Assembly (NCBI GenBank): GCA_965219925.1
Contig: OZ244795.1
Location: 620,001 to 684,000 of the forward strand
Direction: 5' to 3'
DNA length: 64,000 nt
Source: Bin87 sp965219925
Lineage (GTDB): Bacteria; Chloroflexota; Dehalococcoidia; Lucifugimonadales; UBA3495
Under the pieces are notes generated by a model. That model was not told the origin of the DNA. It was given only the letters and a program-made list of their open reading frames with translations, and made no database searches. Positions 46,301 to 54,800 of this stretch are shown here, piece after piece. Numbering within the stretch: the first letter of the stretch is position 1; every line of letters starts with the position of its first letter. The position numbers were made by a program, and so were the translations under genes.

Positions 46301-46526
46301 CCCCGGTGGCGTCCTTGGTTGCGGTGACTTCCTGCCCCTGGGCCTGGACCCCGTAGACGAAAACGCCGGCCAGGATAAGGGCGCAAATGCCTAGACCGAT
46401 AATGAGGAAGGAGGAGTGGGCGACGACGGCCTTGGGCTTTGGATGGGCCGATATGCGTGCGGCCAGGCCGTGTACTATGGACGCGCCCAGAGCGGCTGGG
46501 TTGGTGAGGAATTGCTTACGGTTCAT
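41958..46526 (-). CDS. Giant exported multidomain protein 1 (Fn3 / Ig-like / cadherin-like), truncated
   Basis: 1522 residues. A signal-anchor (SFLIIGLGICALILAGVFVY) near residue 45 is followed by Fn3 domains (PTDLQASAKHDSVSLTWTAS; two tandem LAP.(N/G)LSA domains), a TPEP-rich linker and a further Fn3. Next come Ig-like domains (TVTITAPEPVAQKSTFKVTF), a WSLIPSGLGDGDSFRLLFIG domain typical of actinobacterial/chloroflexal surface proteins, one cadherin-like repeat (NAAPEFTSAASFSVEENQ) and an Fn3. It is most likely a surface adhesin or carbohydrate-binding scaffold. It ends at TGA 41958-41960 where the paralogue has TCA (Ser), and recognisable sequence continues beyond, so it is shortened by a nonsense mutation. 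Confidence 0.85.
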   Translation of the reverse strand: MNRKQFLTNPAALGASIVHGLAARISAHPKPKAVVAHSSFLIIGLGICALILAGVFVYGVQAQGQEVTATKDATGESPPARPTDLQASAKHDSVSLTWTASSDQSVTHYAVLRRDRDKDDAGVFKVIDSNAGSGLSYTDGSVSAEGSYAYRVKAVSPTGVSQWSSYVKADTPAVPTPTPEPTPEPTTAPTPEPTPEPTPEPDSVALAPGNLSAAPADDGGVALTWDAPAQDADSVTGYEVLRAQGGGDLATLLADTGSADTFHTDAMATAAGETYSYAVIALRGEEKSQPSNQAQVQVPHDPEDLAPSGLSAKAVFDGGDSAGVELAWNAPAVDAESVTGYEILRAQGDGDLATLVADTGSADTTYTDDTATKAGESYAYRVKALRGEEASRPSDRAVAIIPKATAVPVEPGIAEEQQNVGAPTELNAAADGRTAIDLSWTAPPAVEGVTITGYRIEVSTDDDPTWTDAVTNTNSTDTSYRYTDVLPGTTYHFRVSAIDSGGPGTASDVASVSIEPGPLSFLFHIEEARMPTIDRTGRQFEMWFIFQNLTKPVFLSENILDAIQVEHGMASNVRCLVEAFVSCASSPNSGHNYYVFTVTADESQYSGSEGTLTVSLLANVIEGGNQAAQREFTVDLRDLTVTLTGPPQQPVTGDFNVGVEFNLPVTTQSGNLEGDPLWHFRTDDVTVDRGEVRSIRSSSGSTVDMNWSTEIRPPQSYEGDLTVQILADAVRTEEHTNGNEPSEVLTVRVDTKPPTVTITAPEPVAQKSTFKVTFTFREPVTGFTEDDIGVAGGTLVAGSLTGSASVPVWTARVTAAESPIDDRVGISLPPDTVTDEAGNLNSALAELFVTVEYEPSPVPTTWSLIPSGLGDGDSFRLLFIGTSNRTASSSDIAEYNTFVQDLAAAGHADIQAHSGTFRMLGSTEEVDARDNTGTTGTSVPIYWLGGAKVADNYADFYDGDWDEEAAGRWETGASVTIGTNWKIWTGSAQDGTEAMDNTSGTSRALGNSGNHWVMQGSPNGSNSTHGPIESDTISRTNNRYVYGLSGVFTVDASLQTPNAAPEFTSAASFSVEENQTAVDMVEATDEDAGDTVSYAITGGADQAKFDIDASSGVLTFKEAPDHENPTDAGGNNTYMVTVTATGGTGDRAMTEEQTITVTVTDVDETPAVVTVVVTSSPGTGTDTYGRGQTIEVTVTFDQAVRVTGTPRIQLRVGGSDPATQLKWANYDGGSGREALRFTYRVQAADRDTNGIYIEADELFLNSGTIQGVDDDVAANLDYPTQGTQSGHKVDGSLVGTKPSAPAPPWVQALDGSTSALDVRWIEPADSVVDSYDLRYRKDGSGDWTDGPQDVADTRSEITGLESGSPYEVQVRATNSRGDSGWSASTTGYPATVYDIDGIYIYWTDRQGSEKLQEDVADLGSNTLENACDTGESFRAFWLQPLESRDADEWEADVRTLEGTDTGTVHYTLGTAPEMTGAAALDGFTVIGIRIRGRFGEDWSNWSRAVNLICVPTEDDSGSATDN

Positions 46527-47154
46527 CGGTGTTGATACCCTCTTGTATTTGCAATTTGACCTGCCACCCTAAATGTGGTGGGGGGCCCTTATGTGAACTT
46601 TGTAAAGGTCAGACGGTGGCGGATTCCGGCTCCCGGGTTACGCAGCCGGACGGAGGTGAGGCACTGCCGTGGCGGTCCGGGGGACGAGGGACTGGTGCCG
46701 CGGCGGGCGGGGCAACCACCGCATACTGCCGTGGGATTTTCTAGTTCGCTGCCGCAGGCTGAGGAGTTCCATCGGAGTGGCCAACTCCTCAGTGAATTGG
46801 TGAACAATCCCACAAAAGTCGGGGGTGGTGACGTCTCCGGCCGGCCGGGCCAATGCGGCGTCATCGCTTTGGGATGGCAATACCGGGGGAGTCTTGACCG
46901 GGGCAGCCGTTAGTGCGGCTGCCAGCAGGGACCTTAGCGGGCTGCGAGGCTGGTCTAGAAACCGGGCCGGAAAGCCCTGATTTGGAAGTGGAGTTGCGGC
47001 AGTAAAGCCGACGTGAGCAAAATCAGGGACCATAGTTGTCCGAGCCGGACGGCGCTGAAATTGGCCGCCGCATTGGCGACCACAGCGCGGACAACATTGA
47101 AGACGACGCGGTGGCCTGCTGCGCCGCCGCCGGTACTGCCCAACAGCCCTATCT
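46527..47154. other. Upstream region of giant protein 1, no supported gene
   Basis: Contains the 132-base block shared with 50973-51105 (listed separately) and otherwise low-confidence frames. The segment next to the gene (46527-46600) may hold its promoter and leader, but I see no clear -35/-10 pair. Confidence 0.45.
46827..46958. repeat. 132-bp block upstream of giant protein 1 (matches 50973-51105)
   Basis: From GGTGACGTCTCCGGCC to CTGCGAGGCTGGTCTAG the block is about 90 percent like 50973-51105. Both lie 130-430 bases upstream of the start of one of the paralogous giant-protein genes, on the same side. It may be a shared promoter/leader or the scar of the duplication that made the paralogues. 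Confidence 0.8.
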
Positions 47155-47332
47155 TGCCCGCCACCGGGGTGGTGTCGCGATTGCCTAGGTGTTCCGCCAG
47201 TAGATAGGCGCTGCCCGTGATGGTCAGATGGTTGAAGCTGGACATATCGTCCGGCTGGCGTTCCGGCGGGTCCTCAAATTGGAACCCGTCTGGTGGTCGC
47301 GTCGTGGCGGCGGTAGGCTTGGCGGTGGTCAT
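47155..47332 (-). pseudogene. Uma2-family (DUF820) nuclease-like protein, N-terminal fragment
   Basis: From the ATG at 47332 the frame reads GFQFEDPPERQPDDMSSFNH, LTITGSAYLLAEHLGN and DTTPVAG, the N-terminus of Uma2/PD-(D/E)XK-like proteins. Homology stops there and the frame continues as unrelated sequence. The catalytic core is missing. Confidence 0.6.
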
Positions 47333-47588
47333 GCTAGACCTCCGGTTGGTGATGGAGCGTGGCGGCTTTGGTTGGACAGTAACGCTGATTATACTCGTGG
47401 CGAGTCCGGCCTGGGCAGCGTGGACGGCGGTCTGTTCTGCCTGGCTCACTGATGAGAACGGGGGCGGTTCTTTCGAACCGCCCCCTTGTGCTGGCTGTTG
47501 CCACGAACGGCCGGCGTTACTGGCCGGGCCCCGAAGCGGTAGGCGTACTCTGCCTCTGAGGCTCATCCTCATCGGGCTCTCCCTCAGC

Positions 47589-50500
47589 CTACGGAGTTGA
47601 ATCTATCGCCGCTATGTCCAGATTGGGGGACTTCCCGCCCTCCCCGGTGGAGTTGACCGCCGCCACCCGGTAGCGGTATTCCACGCCCGACTCCACGTCG
47701 TTGTCGGTGTAGGCCATGTCCGCTCCCGTCGCGTCGATGGTCGCGTAGCGCGTCAGGGGTTGTCTGTTCATGCTGCCGTCCTGGAGTTTGCCCCGGTACA
47801 CCACGTACTGGGTGACGACGGAGCCCTCGGGAGCCGACCAGGTCAGCTGGATTTCCTGCTGCGAGGCTTGGCCCGCCAGGTTCTGGGGTCTTCCGGGCGG
47901 TGGAGGCGTAACCTGGGACGTCGCCGCGCTGGTGCGTGATTCCTCGTGGCCAGCATCGTCGGTGAAGCTGACCGTCACGCTGATGGTCTTGCCCTGCTCG
48001 CTGGCGGTCAGGGTGTAGGTTGAGCCGTTTGCTCCCGAGATGTCCGCGTCGTCGGCCAGCCACTCGTAGCTGTACGAAACGTTGACCAGTCCGTTCTCGT
48101 CGGCGATGGCCGAGGTGTCGGCCGTGAGCGTCTGGCCCACCTGGGCGGTTCCGCTGATGGCGGGCGCGCCGGTGGCAGAAGTGTTGGGCGGCTGGGCGAC
48201 TATGGCGCGCCCTACGCCGTGGGACAGCATCTTGCCGTCCGGGGTGCACACCGCCCCTACCGCGTCGCAGTCGGCGGCCGGTGACAGCGACACCGTCACC
48301 ATGGCGTCGGACTCCGGGGCCAACCGGACCTCCCACAGGTCGCTGCGCTCGTCCACCCGGCTTACGGCCTCGACGGCGGCGTTGGTCACTTTCAGGGCGT
48401 GGTCCCGCAGTTCCTCGGGGGTGATGGAGACCGCTTCGCTGAACGCTATCCTGAAGGTGAAGGGCGTACCTTGGCCGCCGTGGCCCGTTTGCGGCAGGCC
48501 CTCGAAACTCACCGTCAGCGGCCAGCCTGCGACCGTGAACTCGACGCTGAACGTTCCCAGCTGGCTGCCGCCGCCGTTCGTCTCGGAATAGGCCGTCGCC
48601 GTCAGGGTGTAGCTGCCCGCCGCCAGCGCGGCGCCGTGTTCCTCGCCGTTGCTGTCGCCGTGGAGCGAATAGGGCTGGTAGTTCTCCGTGCGGTTGACCA
48701 TATCGTCCGCCCCGGGACCCCGGAGTTCCAGCTTCACGCTCTTCAACTCCGCTCCTGACAGAATGTTGGCCCGAAAGCCGTAGACCTGGTCGGGGTCGAT
48801 GTCCGTCAGCGTCATTCCGTCGTCGACCGCGCCCGCATCCAGGTGGGCCGTGGCGTCCACCAGCTCGAAGCCGGCCAGCGGGTTGTTCGTCGCATTCTCG
48901 GAGCCGGTTGATGAGTTGCCGGTTGCACTCCCGGAATCGTCTTCCGTAAGAACGCAGATGAGGTTGACAGCGCGTGACCAGTTGCTCCAGTCTTCTCCAA
49001 ACCGTCCGCGGATCCTGATCCCGATGACGGTGAACCCGTCGAGCGAAACTACTCCTGTCAGTTCGGGCGGGGTCCGGAGTCTGTACTGAGCGGTGCCGGT
49101 GCCCTCTATGGTTTGTACGTCGGCTTCCCATTCGTCGGCGTCTCTGGACTCCAGGGGTTGGAGCCAGTACGCACGAAAGCTCTCGCCGGTGTCGCAGGCG
49201 TTCTCCAGCGTGTTACTGCCGAGGTCAGCGACGTCCTCGTGTATCTTGTCCGAATCCTGCCGTTCCGTCCAGTAGATGTAGATGCCGTCGATGTCGTAGA
49301 CAGTGGCCGGGTAGCCGGTGGTGGAGGGTGACCACCCACTGTCGCCCCTGCGGTTGGTCGCCTGCACCTGCACCTCGTAGGACGCGCCGGACTCCAGGCC
49401 GGTGATCTCGGATCGGGTATCGTCCACGTCCTGCGGGCCGTCCTCCCAGTCCCCGCTGCCATCCTTCCGGTAGCGCAGGTCGTAAGAGTTGACCACCGAA
49501 TTCGCCGGCTCGATCCATCTCACGTCCAGGGCGCTGGTGCTGCCGTCCAACGCCTGGACCCAGGGGGGCGCAGGGGCCGACGGTCTGGTCCCCGCCAGGC
49601 TGCCGTCCACCTTGTGCTCGCTCTGTGTTCCTTGCGCGGGATAGGCGAGGTTGGCGGCGACGTCATCGTCAACGCCCTGGATCGTGCCGCTGTTGAGCTC
49701 CAGCTCGTCCGCCTCGATGTAGATGCCGTCGCTGTCCATGTCGGCCGCCTGGACCACGTAGGTGAACCGCAGCGCCGTGGTCCCCGTACCGCCGTCGTAG
49801 TCCGCCCACCGGAAGTGCGCCGCATTTCCGCCGCCGATGCGCAGCCGGATGTGCGGCGTGCCGGTCACCCTCACCGTCTGGTCGAAGGTCACCGTGACCT
49901 CGATGGTCTCGTCCCGGCCGTAGGTGGCGATCTCCGCAATCGGCGTCGAGGTGACCACCACCGTGAGGACGGCGGGTGTCTCGTCCACGTCGGTCACCGT
50001 CACGGTGATGGCCTGGTCGGTCGTCAGCGCGCGGTCGCCCGCTCCCCCGGTGGCGGTGACGGTCACCATGTAGGTGTTGTTCCGACCGGCGTCGGTGGGG
50101 TTTTCGTGGTCGGGCGCGTCCTTGAACGTCAGAACGCCGCTGGACGCGTCGATGTCGAACTTCGCCTGGTCCGCGCCGCCGGTGATGGCGTAGCTCACCG
50201 TGTCCGCGGCGTCCTCATCCGTGGCCTCAACCATGTCCACGGCGGTCTGGTTCTCTTCCACCGAGAACGACGCGGCGCTGGAGAACGCCGGCGGGTTGTT
50301 GACCGCCGGAACGGTGATCTTGAGCGCCACCGTGTCGCTCGCCGTCCAGGTGAGGCCGGTGTTGCTCCAGGTCACGCCCGTGCTTGAGGTATTGAGTGTC
50401 CCGCTCCCCAGATTGAACGTCGTTGCGCCGACATGCAACGTGAGCTTGTCCCGGGTGGCCTTGGTCGCGATGTCGCCCGCGCCGGTGTCCTTGAACCTGA

Positions 50501-50837
50501 AAGTCAAGGCACCGCCCTCAAGAACAATAGCTTTGAGATTGTAGGTATGTTCGCCGTAGTCGAAGTCCTGGTCCGAAAGGACGCCCCCGGTGTAGATGCC
50601 GGTGTCGTCCCAGCCGAGGAACGTCACCCCGGCTACCGTGTACGACCCCACCGTCATGGTTTCCGACCAGAGTTCGGTCTGGCCCTGCTGGGCCTGCGCA
50701 GCGGTCTGCTGGAGCATCAGGGCCAGCAGGGCGAGGACCGCCGCCAGCGCCAGGAGCCTCTTTGAGCTGGACACGCCCGCCAGGGCGGAGGGCAGGGTCC
50801 GGAATCGGTGCACGAAATGGGAGCTACGGTTTGACAT
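47589..50837 (-). CDS. Giant exported multidomain protein 2 (cadherin/Fn3/Ig-like)
   Basis: 1082 residues. The signal peptide is LLALAAVLALLALMLQQTAAQAQ near residue 30-52 (core LLALAAVLALLALML). Domains in order: a beta-sandwich with FLGWDDTGIYTGG, a cadherin-like repeat (NNPPAFSSAASFSVEENQ), TVTFDQTVRVTGTPHIRLRI, Fn3 (APPWVQALDGSTSALDVRWI), a domain with YIYWTERQDSDKIHED, a SYTLTATAYSETNGG sandwich, FTFRIAFSEAVSITPEEL, an Ig-like ISGTAQVGQTLTADTSAIAD and a C-terminal Fn3 (PQNLAGQASQQEIQLTWSAP). No anchor or sorting signal is visible at the C-terminus. GAGGTGACGC precedes the ATG. It is the intact paralogue of the protein at 42-46.5 kb; an adhesin or scaffold role is inferred. Confidence 0.88.
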   Translation of the reverse strand: MSNRSSHFVHRFRTLPSALAGVSSSKRLLALAAVLALLALMLQQTAAQAQQGQTELWSETMTVGSYTVAGVTFLGWDDTGIYTGGVLSDQDFDYGEHTYNLKAIVLEGGALTFRFKDTGAGDIATKATRDKLTLHVGATTFNLGSGTLNTSSTGVTWSNTGLTWTASDTVALKITVPAVNNPPAFSSAASFSVEENQTAVDMVEATDEDAADTVSYAITGGADQAKFDIDASSGVLTFKDAPDHENPTDAGRNNTYMVTVTATGGAGDRALTTDQAITVTVTDVDETPAVLTVVVTSTPIAEIATYGRDETIEVTVTFDQTVRVTGTPHIRLRIGGGNAAHFRWADYDGGTGTTALRFTYVVQAADMDSDGIYIEADELELNSGTIQGVDDDVAANLAYPAQGTQSEHKVDGSLAGTRPSAPAPPWVQALDGSTSALDVRWIEPANSVVNSYDLRYRKDGSGDWEDGPQDVDDTRSEITGLESGASYEVQVQATNRRGDSGWSPSTTGYPATVYDIDGIYIYWTERQDSDKIHEDVADLGSNTLENACDTGESFRAYWLQPLESRDADEWEADVQTIEGTGTAQYRLRTPPELTGVVSLDGFTVIGIRIRGRFGEDWSNWSRAVNLICVLTEDDSGSATGNSSTGSENATNNPLAGFELVDATAHLDAGAVDDGMTLTDIDPDQVYGFRANILSGAELKSVKLELRGPGADDMVNRTENYQPYSLHGDSNGEEHGAALAAGSYTLTATAYSETNGGGSQLGTFSVEFTVAGWPLTVSFEGLPQTGHGGQGTPFTFRIAFSEAVSITPEELRDHALKVTNAAVEAVSRVDERSDLWEVRLAPESDAMVTVSLSPAADCDAVGAVCTPDGKMLSHGVGRAIVAQPPNTSATGAPAISGTAQVGQTLTADTSAIADENGLVNVSYSYEWLADDADISGANGSTYTLTASEQGKTISVTVSFTDDAGHEESRTSAATSQVTPPPPGRPQNLAGQASQQEIQLTWSAPEGSVVTQYVVYRGKLQDGSMNRQPLTRYATIDATGADMAYTDNDVESGVEYRYRVAAVNSTGEGGKSPNLDIAAIDSTP
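48650..50275 (-). repeat. About 1.6-kb direct repeat, copy 2 (with 41675-43315)
   Basis: Second member of the long direct repeat shared by the two giant-protein genes. The changes between copies are mostly single codons plus small in-frame differences. Recombination between the copies would delete about 7 kb and create a hybrid protein. Confidence 0.85.
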
Positions 50838-50972
50838 GCGTCACCTCATGTTGGTTGCGCTCGGAACCGGAGTCGGCGTGCCTCGCCTGTTGGCGGGGCG
50901 ACGGACCGGCACGTCCGTTCCAAGCGGTAATGCCCCGTCCGGGCGGAAGCCGGCGGGGTTGGCGTGAACTGC

Positions 50973-51105
50973 GGTGACGTCTCCGGCCTGCCGGGCCAAT
51001 ACGGCGTCATCGCCTTGGGATGGTAATACCGGGGGGAGTCTTGACCGGGACAGCCGTCAATGCGGCTGCCAGCAGGGACCTTAGCGGGCTGCGACGCGGG
51101 TCTAG
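50973..51105. repeat. 133-bp block upstream of giant protein 2 (matches 46827-46958)
   Basis: Shares the GGTGACGTCTCCGGCC...GGTCTAG block. It lies 136 bases upstream of the giant-protein-2 start and just before a run of 12 Gs. Confidence 0.8.
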
Positions 51106-51118
51106 TGGGGCAAAAGTC

Positions 51119-51130
51119 GGGGGGGGGGGG
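51119..51130. repeat. Homopolymer of 12 Gs
   Basis: GTC followed by G12 then TACTG, 282 bases upstream of the giant-protein-2 ATG. The matching place at 46.8 kb has only five Gs. Tracts of this length slip easily in replication and in sequencing. Confidence 0.85.
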
Positions 51131-51444
51131 TACTGTGACGCGCGCAGTGCGGCAGCCTCAAGCGCGGTCGTCACGGTGGTCTCCGTTGCCGTGGCCGGGC
51201 GGGCTGTCTCGGTTCCGGGTCGTCGCCGGTCGAATGCCAAAAGAATTACTCCCTCTCAACGGGTCAATGCGCTCGATTATACAGACCAAGTATAAGATAT
51301 CTATGAGAAATACGACCATCTCCCATGATATTAGTGTTAGTTCAATCCTAGACCGCTATAATCGGCCCGAAAGCCTCCAACTCGGCCTCATCCAGGTTGG
51401 GGCGCCGCGGCGGGAAGGGTCTTGAGCAGCTGGGGTCGCCTGAG

Positions 51445-51736
51445 ATGGATGTCCTCTTTGCGAACGACCGACTGCTGGACCCGGTTGCCGGCGACGCTGA
51501 CATGGGGGTGTTGAGGGCCGGCGGGATCAGGTACATGAACTCTGGCTACAGCAAGATTTACGCCATGACGCTGGCGTCGTTTCCCATCTACGATAGCCGC
51601 GTGGCTCTTGAGGGAACTGGCGGACCGGGAAGGTCAGGACGGACGTTGGCCCGAAGGCCGGACGGAGTTGGCGTTGCAGTCGGCGCTTTTCATGGTGGGC
51701 TACCAGAAATTCGAGCTGGCGGCCCTGGGACTATAG
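51445..51736 (+). pseudogene. Two joined gene fragments of unknown families
   Basis: The first frame (51445-51607) reads MDVLFANDRLLDPVAGDADM and IRYMNSGYSKIYAMTLASFP, with protein-like composition. At about 51608 a different frame takes over: LRELADREGQDGRWPEGRTE and ALQSALFMVGYQKFELAALG, ending in TAG at 51736. They look like the middle of one gene and the end of another, or one frameshifted gene. I do not recognise either family. The rest of 51131-51774 shows nothing I can support. Confidence 0.4.
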
Positions 51737-51774
51737 CGTCCGACTGCCGACCGGCGGTGTGACGGAATTGCGTT

Positions 51775-51802
51775 CAGGGGCCCGCCTCACGACGGGCCCC
51801 TG
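51775..51802 (-). terminator. Hairpin downstream of the Fn3 array gene
   Basis: CAGGGGCCCG / CCTCACGA / CGGGCCCCTG, a perfect 10-bp stem, lies 15 bases past the stop of the minus-strand gene at 51817. There is no T-run after it on that strand, so it is a weak or protein-assisted terminator at best. Confidence 0.5.
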
Positions 51803-51816
51803 GGTTGTTACGGTGG

Positions 51817-54800
51817 TTACTCCCAGGACCGGGCGTAGGCCGGGTGCGATATTGGGCTCAGCGGGTCCGAGAACCGGCTGCGGTAGGCGGCCACGCCGTA
51901 CTCGTACGCGATCCCCGGTTTCGCCGTGTGGTCGATGTAGCTGGTGTTGGCGTTGCCGGTCTGGGCCACCAGCACATGGTTCTCGTATGAGTCCCCCAGC
52001 TGGCTGGTGTCGCTGACCGGTTTCCGGTAGATCCGGTAGCTGTCCACCTGGTGTCCCGTGCGTTGGGGAGCATTCCAGGTTAGCAGGACGGTGGCGTTGT
52101 CCAGCATCCGGGCGTTGATGTTGTGGGGTATGTGATCCCCCTGGTGTACCTGGGCTGGAACGGTGGCCGCCGCCGTGACGCCCTCCTGGTGTGGTCCGTT
52201 GACGCCCACGTGGTTCTGGGCGAGGACGCGGAAGGTGTAACCCTTGTCATATCCGACTTCGACCCTCCTGGTGGTGACGTATCCGGACGCGGTGGCCAAG
52301 TAGTTGAAGCTCTGTTGGTTCTTGGCCTTTGACTGGATGATGTAGCGGTAGGGTTGGCCGCTGGCGGGATGTTCCCAGTGGAGGCGGGCGCTGTTGGCGC
52401 CTTCCCGGTTTGCCGTGAGGGACGGGACGGGTTGCGGTGTGGCGATGGTGGCGCGGTGGATTGCCGACCAGTCCCCGGGTTGCTGGCCTTCCAGTGCCCG
52501 CATCTGGTACTCGTGGACATTCTGGTCAGCCGACCAGTCCGCCAGGTAGAAGGCTCTGGTCGCGTCCTCCTGCGTCCAGTCGCCGCCGTCGATGCGGTAG
52601 CGGATCTGGTATCCGGAGACGTCCTGGGTAACGGAGCTGGCCCACTGGATGAAGATCCTGTTGCCGAACGGCGTGAAGGATAGCCACGCGGGTGGGGCGG
52701 CTCCCTGGTGCCAGACGGCCGACACGGCGTCGGTCCACTGGCTGACGCCACCGGCGTTGACCGCCCTGATGCGGTACTCGTAGGTGGTTCCGGGAGTGGG
52801 TCCGACCTGCCGGTGGCTGGTCTGGTCTGCCGCCACGACGACGGAGGTCCATTGCTCGGTGTTCTGTGGCCTGAGGTGTAGCTGGTACTCGTCGATGAAG
52901 GTGACGTCGGGGCGGGTCCAGCTGACCAGGATGTCGTCGCCGTCGATTGCGGCGGTCACGCCGGTGGGTGGTTCAGGCGGGACGACCCACATGGCCTCGA
53001 CCGGGCCGGCCCAGTCGCTGTTGCCCACGGAGTTGGCCGACCGGACCCGGTACGAGTACCGGGTGTCGCCGACGGCGTCCAGATGGGTGAAGGAAATCAT
53101 GCTGGCGTCCACGCTGGCGGTGTCGGTTTCGCCGGATCCGGCGAAGCCGTACTGGACCTCGTAGCTTTCGACGACGCCGCTTGCTGGCGCAGTCCACGAG
53201 ATCGTGATGGCGGAGCCGCTAACTACGACCGTCGGGCTGGTGGGCGCCGGCGGGGCCAACGTGCGACTGGCGGTCAGGGTCTCCGACCACGGACTTTCGC
53301 CGGTCGTGTTGTGGGCCTGGACGCGGTACTGGTAGGTCACGCCCTCCACGCTGTTCGCATGGGTGTAGGAGGTTTGCTCCGCCGTCAACTGCTGGGTCGC
53401 CAACTCTTCGGAATCCTGCTCGCCGTACTCGACGTTGTAACCGTCGGCGGCGCCGGTCTCGGGGGCTTCCCAGGATAGGACGATGTCGGTTGCTCCGACC
53501 GCCACCGCGAAGTTGGTCGGCGCGGAGGGCGCCAGGCGGCGCATGATGCCCACGTCCTCAGACCAGGCGCTGTCGCCGGCGTCGTTGTACGCCTGGACGG
53601 AGATGCGGTATGTGACGTCGCCGGTCACGTCCGTGATCCGGTGGCTGGTCTGGCCCTCCGGCAAGCGGTCGCTCTCCACGGGGTCGGCGGATCCGGCCTG
53701 ATGCCTGACGGTGTAGCCGCTGACGTGTACCGTGTCGGGCCGTTCCCAGGTGACGATGATGTCGTCTGCGTCCAGTTGGGCGGACACGTTGTGCGGCGCC
53801 GAGGGCGGCGTGATGCGGGTTGCGGACGCCGGTTCGGACCATGGGCCGTTGCCGGCGGCGTTGTAAGCCTGGACGGCGTAGTGGTGGGTCACGTCTGCCT
53901 GGGCGGCGACGTGGCGGTAGCCGGTGTCGGTGATGCCTTCGGCGAGGCTGTGCCAATCGATGCCGCTGATGTAGTGTTGGATCCGGTAGCCGTCGATGAA
54001 GGGGCTGTCGGGGGCCGTCCAGGACAGGACGTTGTCGTTGCCGTCAACCGTGGCCGACAGGTTGTCCGGTTGGCCGGGGACTGCGATGAGCGTTACGGGC
54101 TCGGACTCGGTCCACGTGGAGCCGCCGTGCTGGTTGCGGTGCTGCACCCGGTACCGGTAGGCGTTATTGGGCTGCGCCGTGTTGTCGGAGTGGCTGGTCG
54201 CCGTGGTGTCGGCGATGTTCGTCCATTCGCCGTCCAGCGGCTGACGTTCCACTCGGTAGGCGCCCGGCGTTCCGGCGGCCGGGGCGTTCCAGACGAGGTC
54301 AATCGCGGCGTCGGCGGCGGTGGCGGTGAGCCCGGATGCTGACGCCGGCGCTTCGATGACGGCGGTGTCGGACGGCAGGCTGACGTTGAACGCGCTGTGG
54401 GCTATGACCAGGTACGAGTAGGTGACTCCGGCCTGGGCGGTAGTGTCCACCGCTGAGCTCTCGGGAGCCGGGACGAAGAGTGTGATGGGTGTGTCGGTCC
54501 CCTCGTAGGGATCTGGGCCCAGGTACCGGTGTACCGAGTATTGGACAATGTCCGCTCCTTCGCTTGGCGCGTTCCACGACAGCGAGATGTTGTCGTCAAA
54601 GGGGTCGGCTATCGAGGCGGTCATCCCCGTGGGTGGTAGTACGGGTCTCGAGAACACACTCACCGAGGTTTCAGAAGCCGGGCTGGCGCCGATGGCGCTG
54701 CGGGCCGTGACGCGGTAGGTGTAGCTGGTGCTGAAGGCGGCGGTGGTGTCGTTGAACGACGTCGCGCCGGCGTCCGCAGTCCCGAGTTCGGTTTCCTGGT

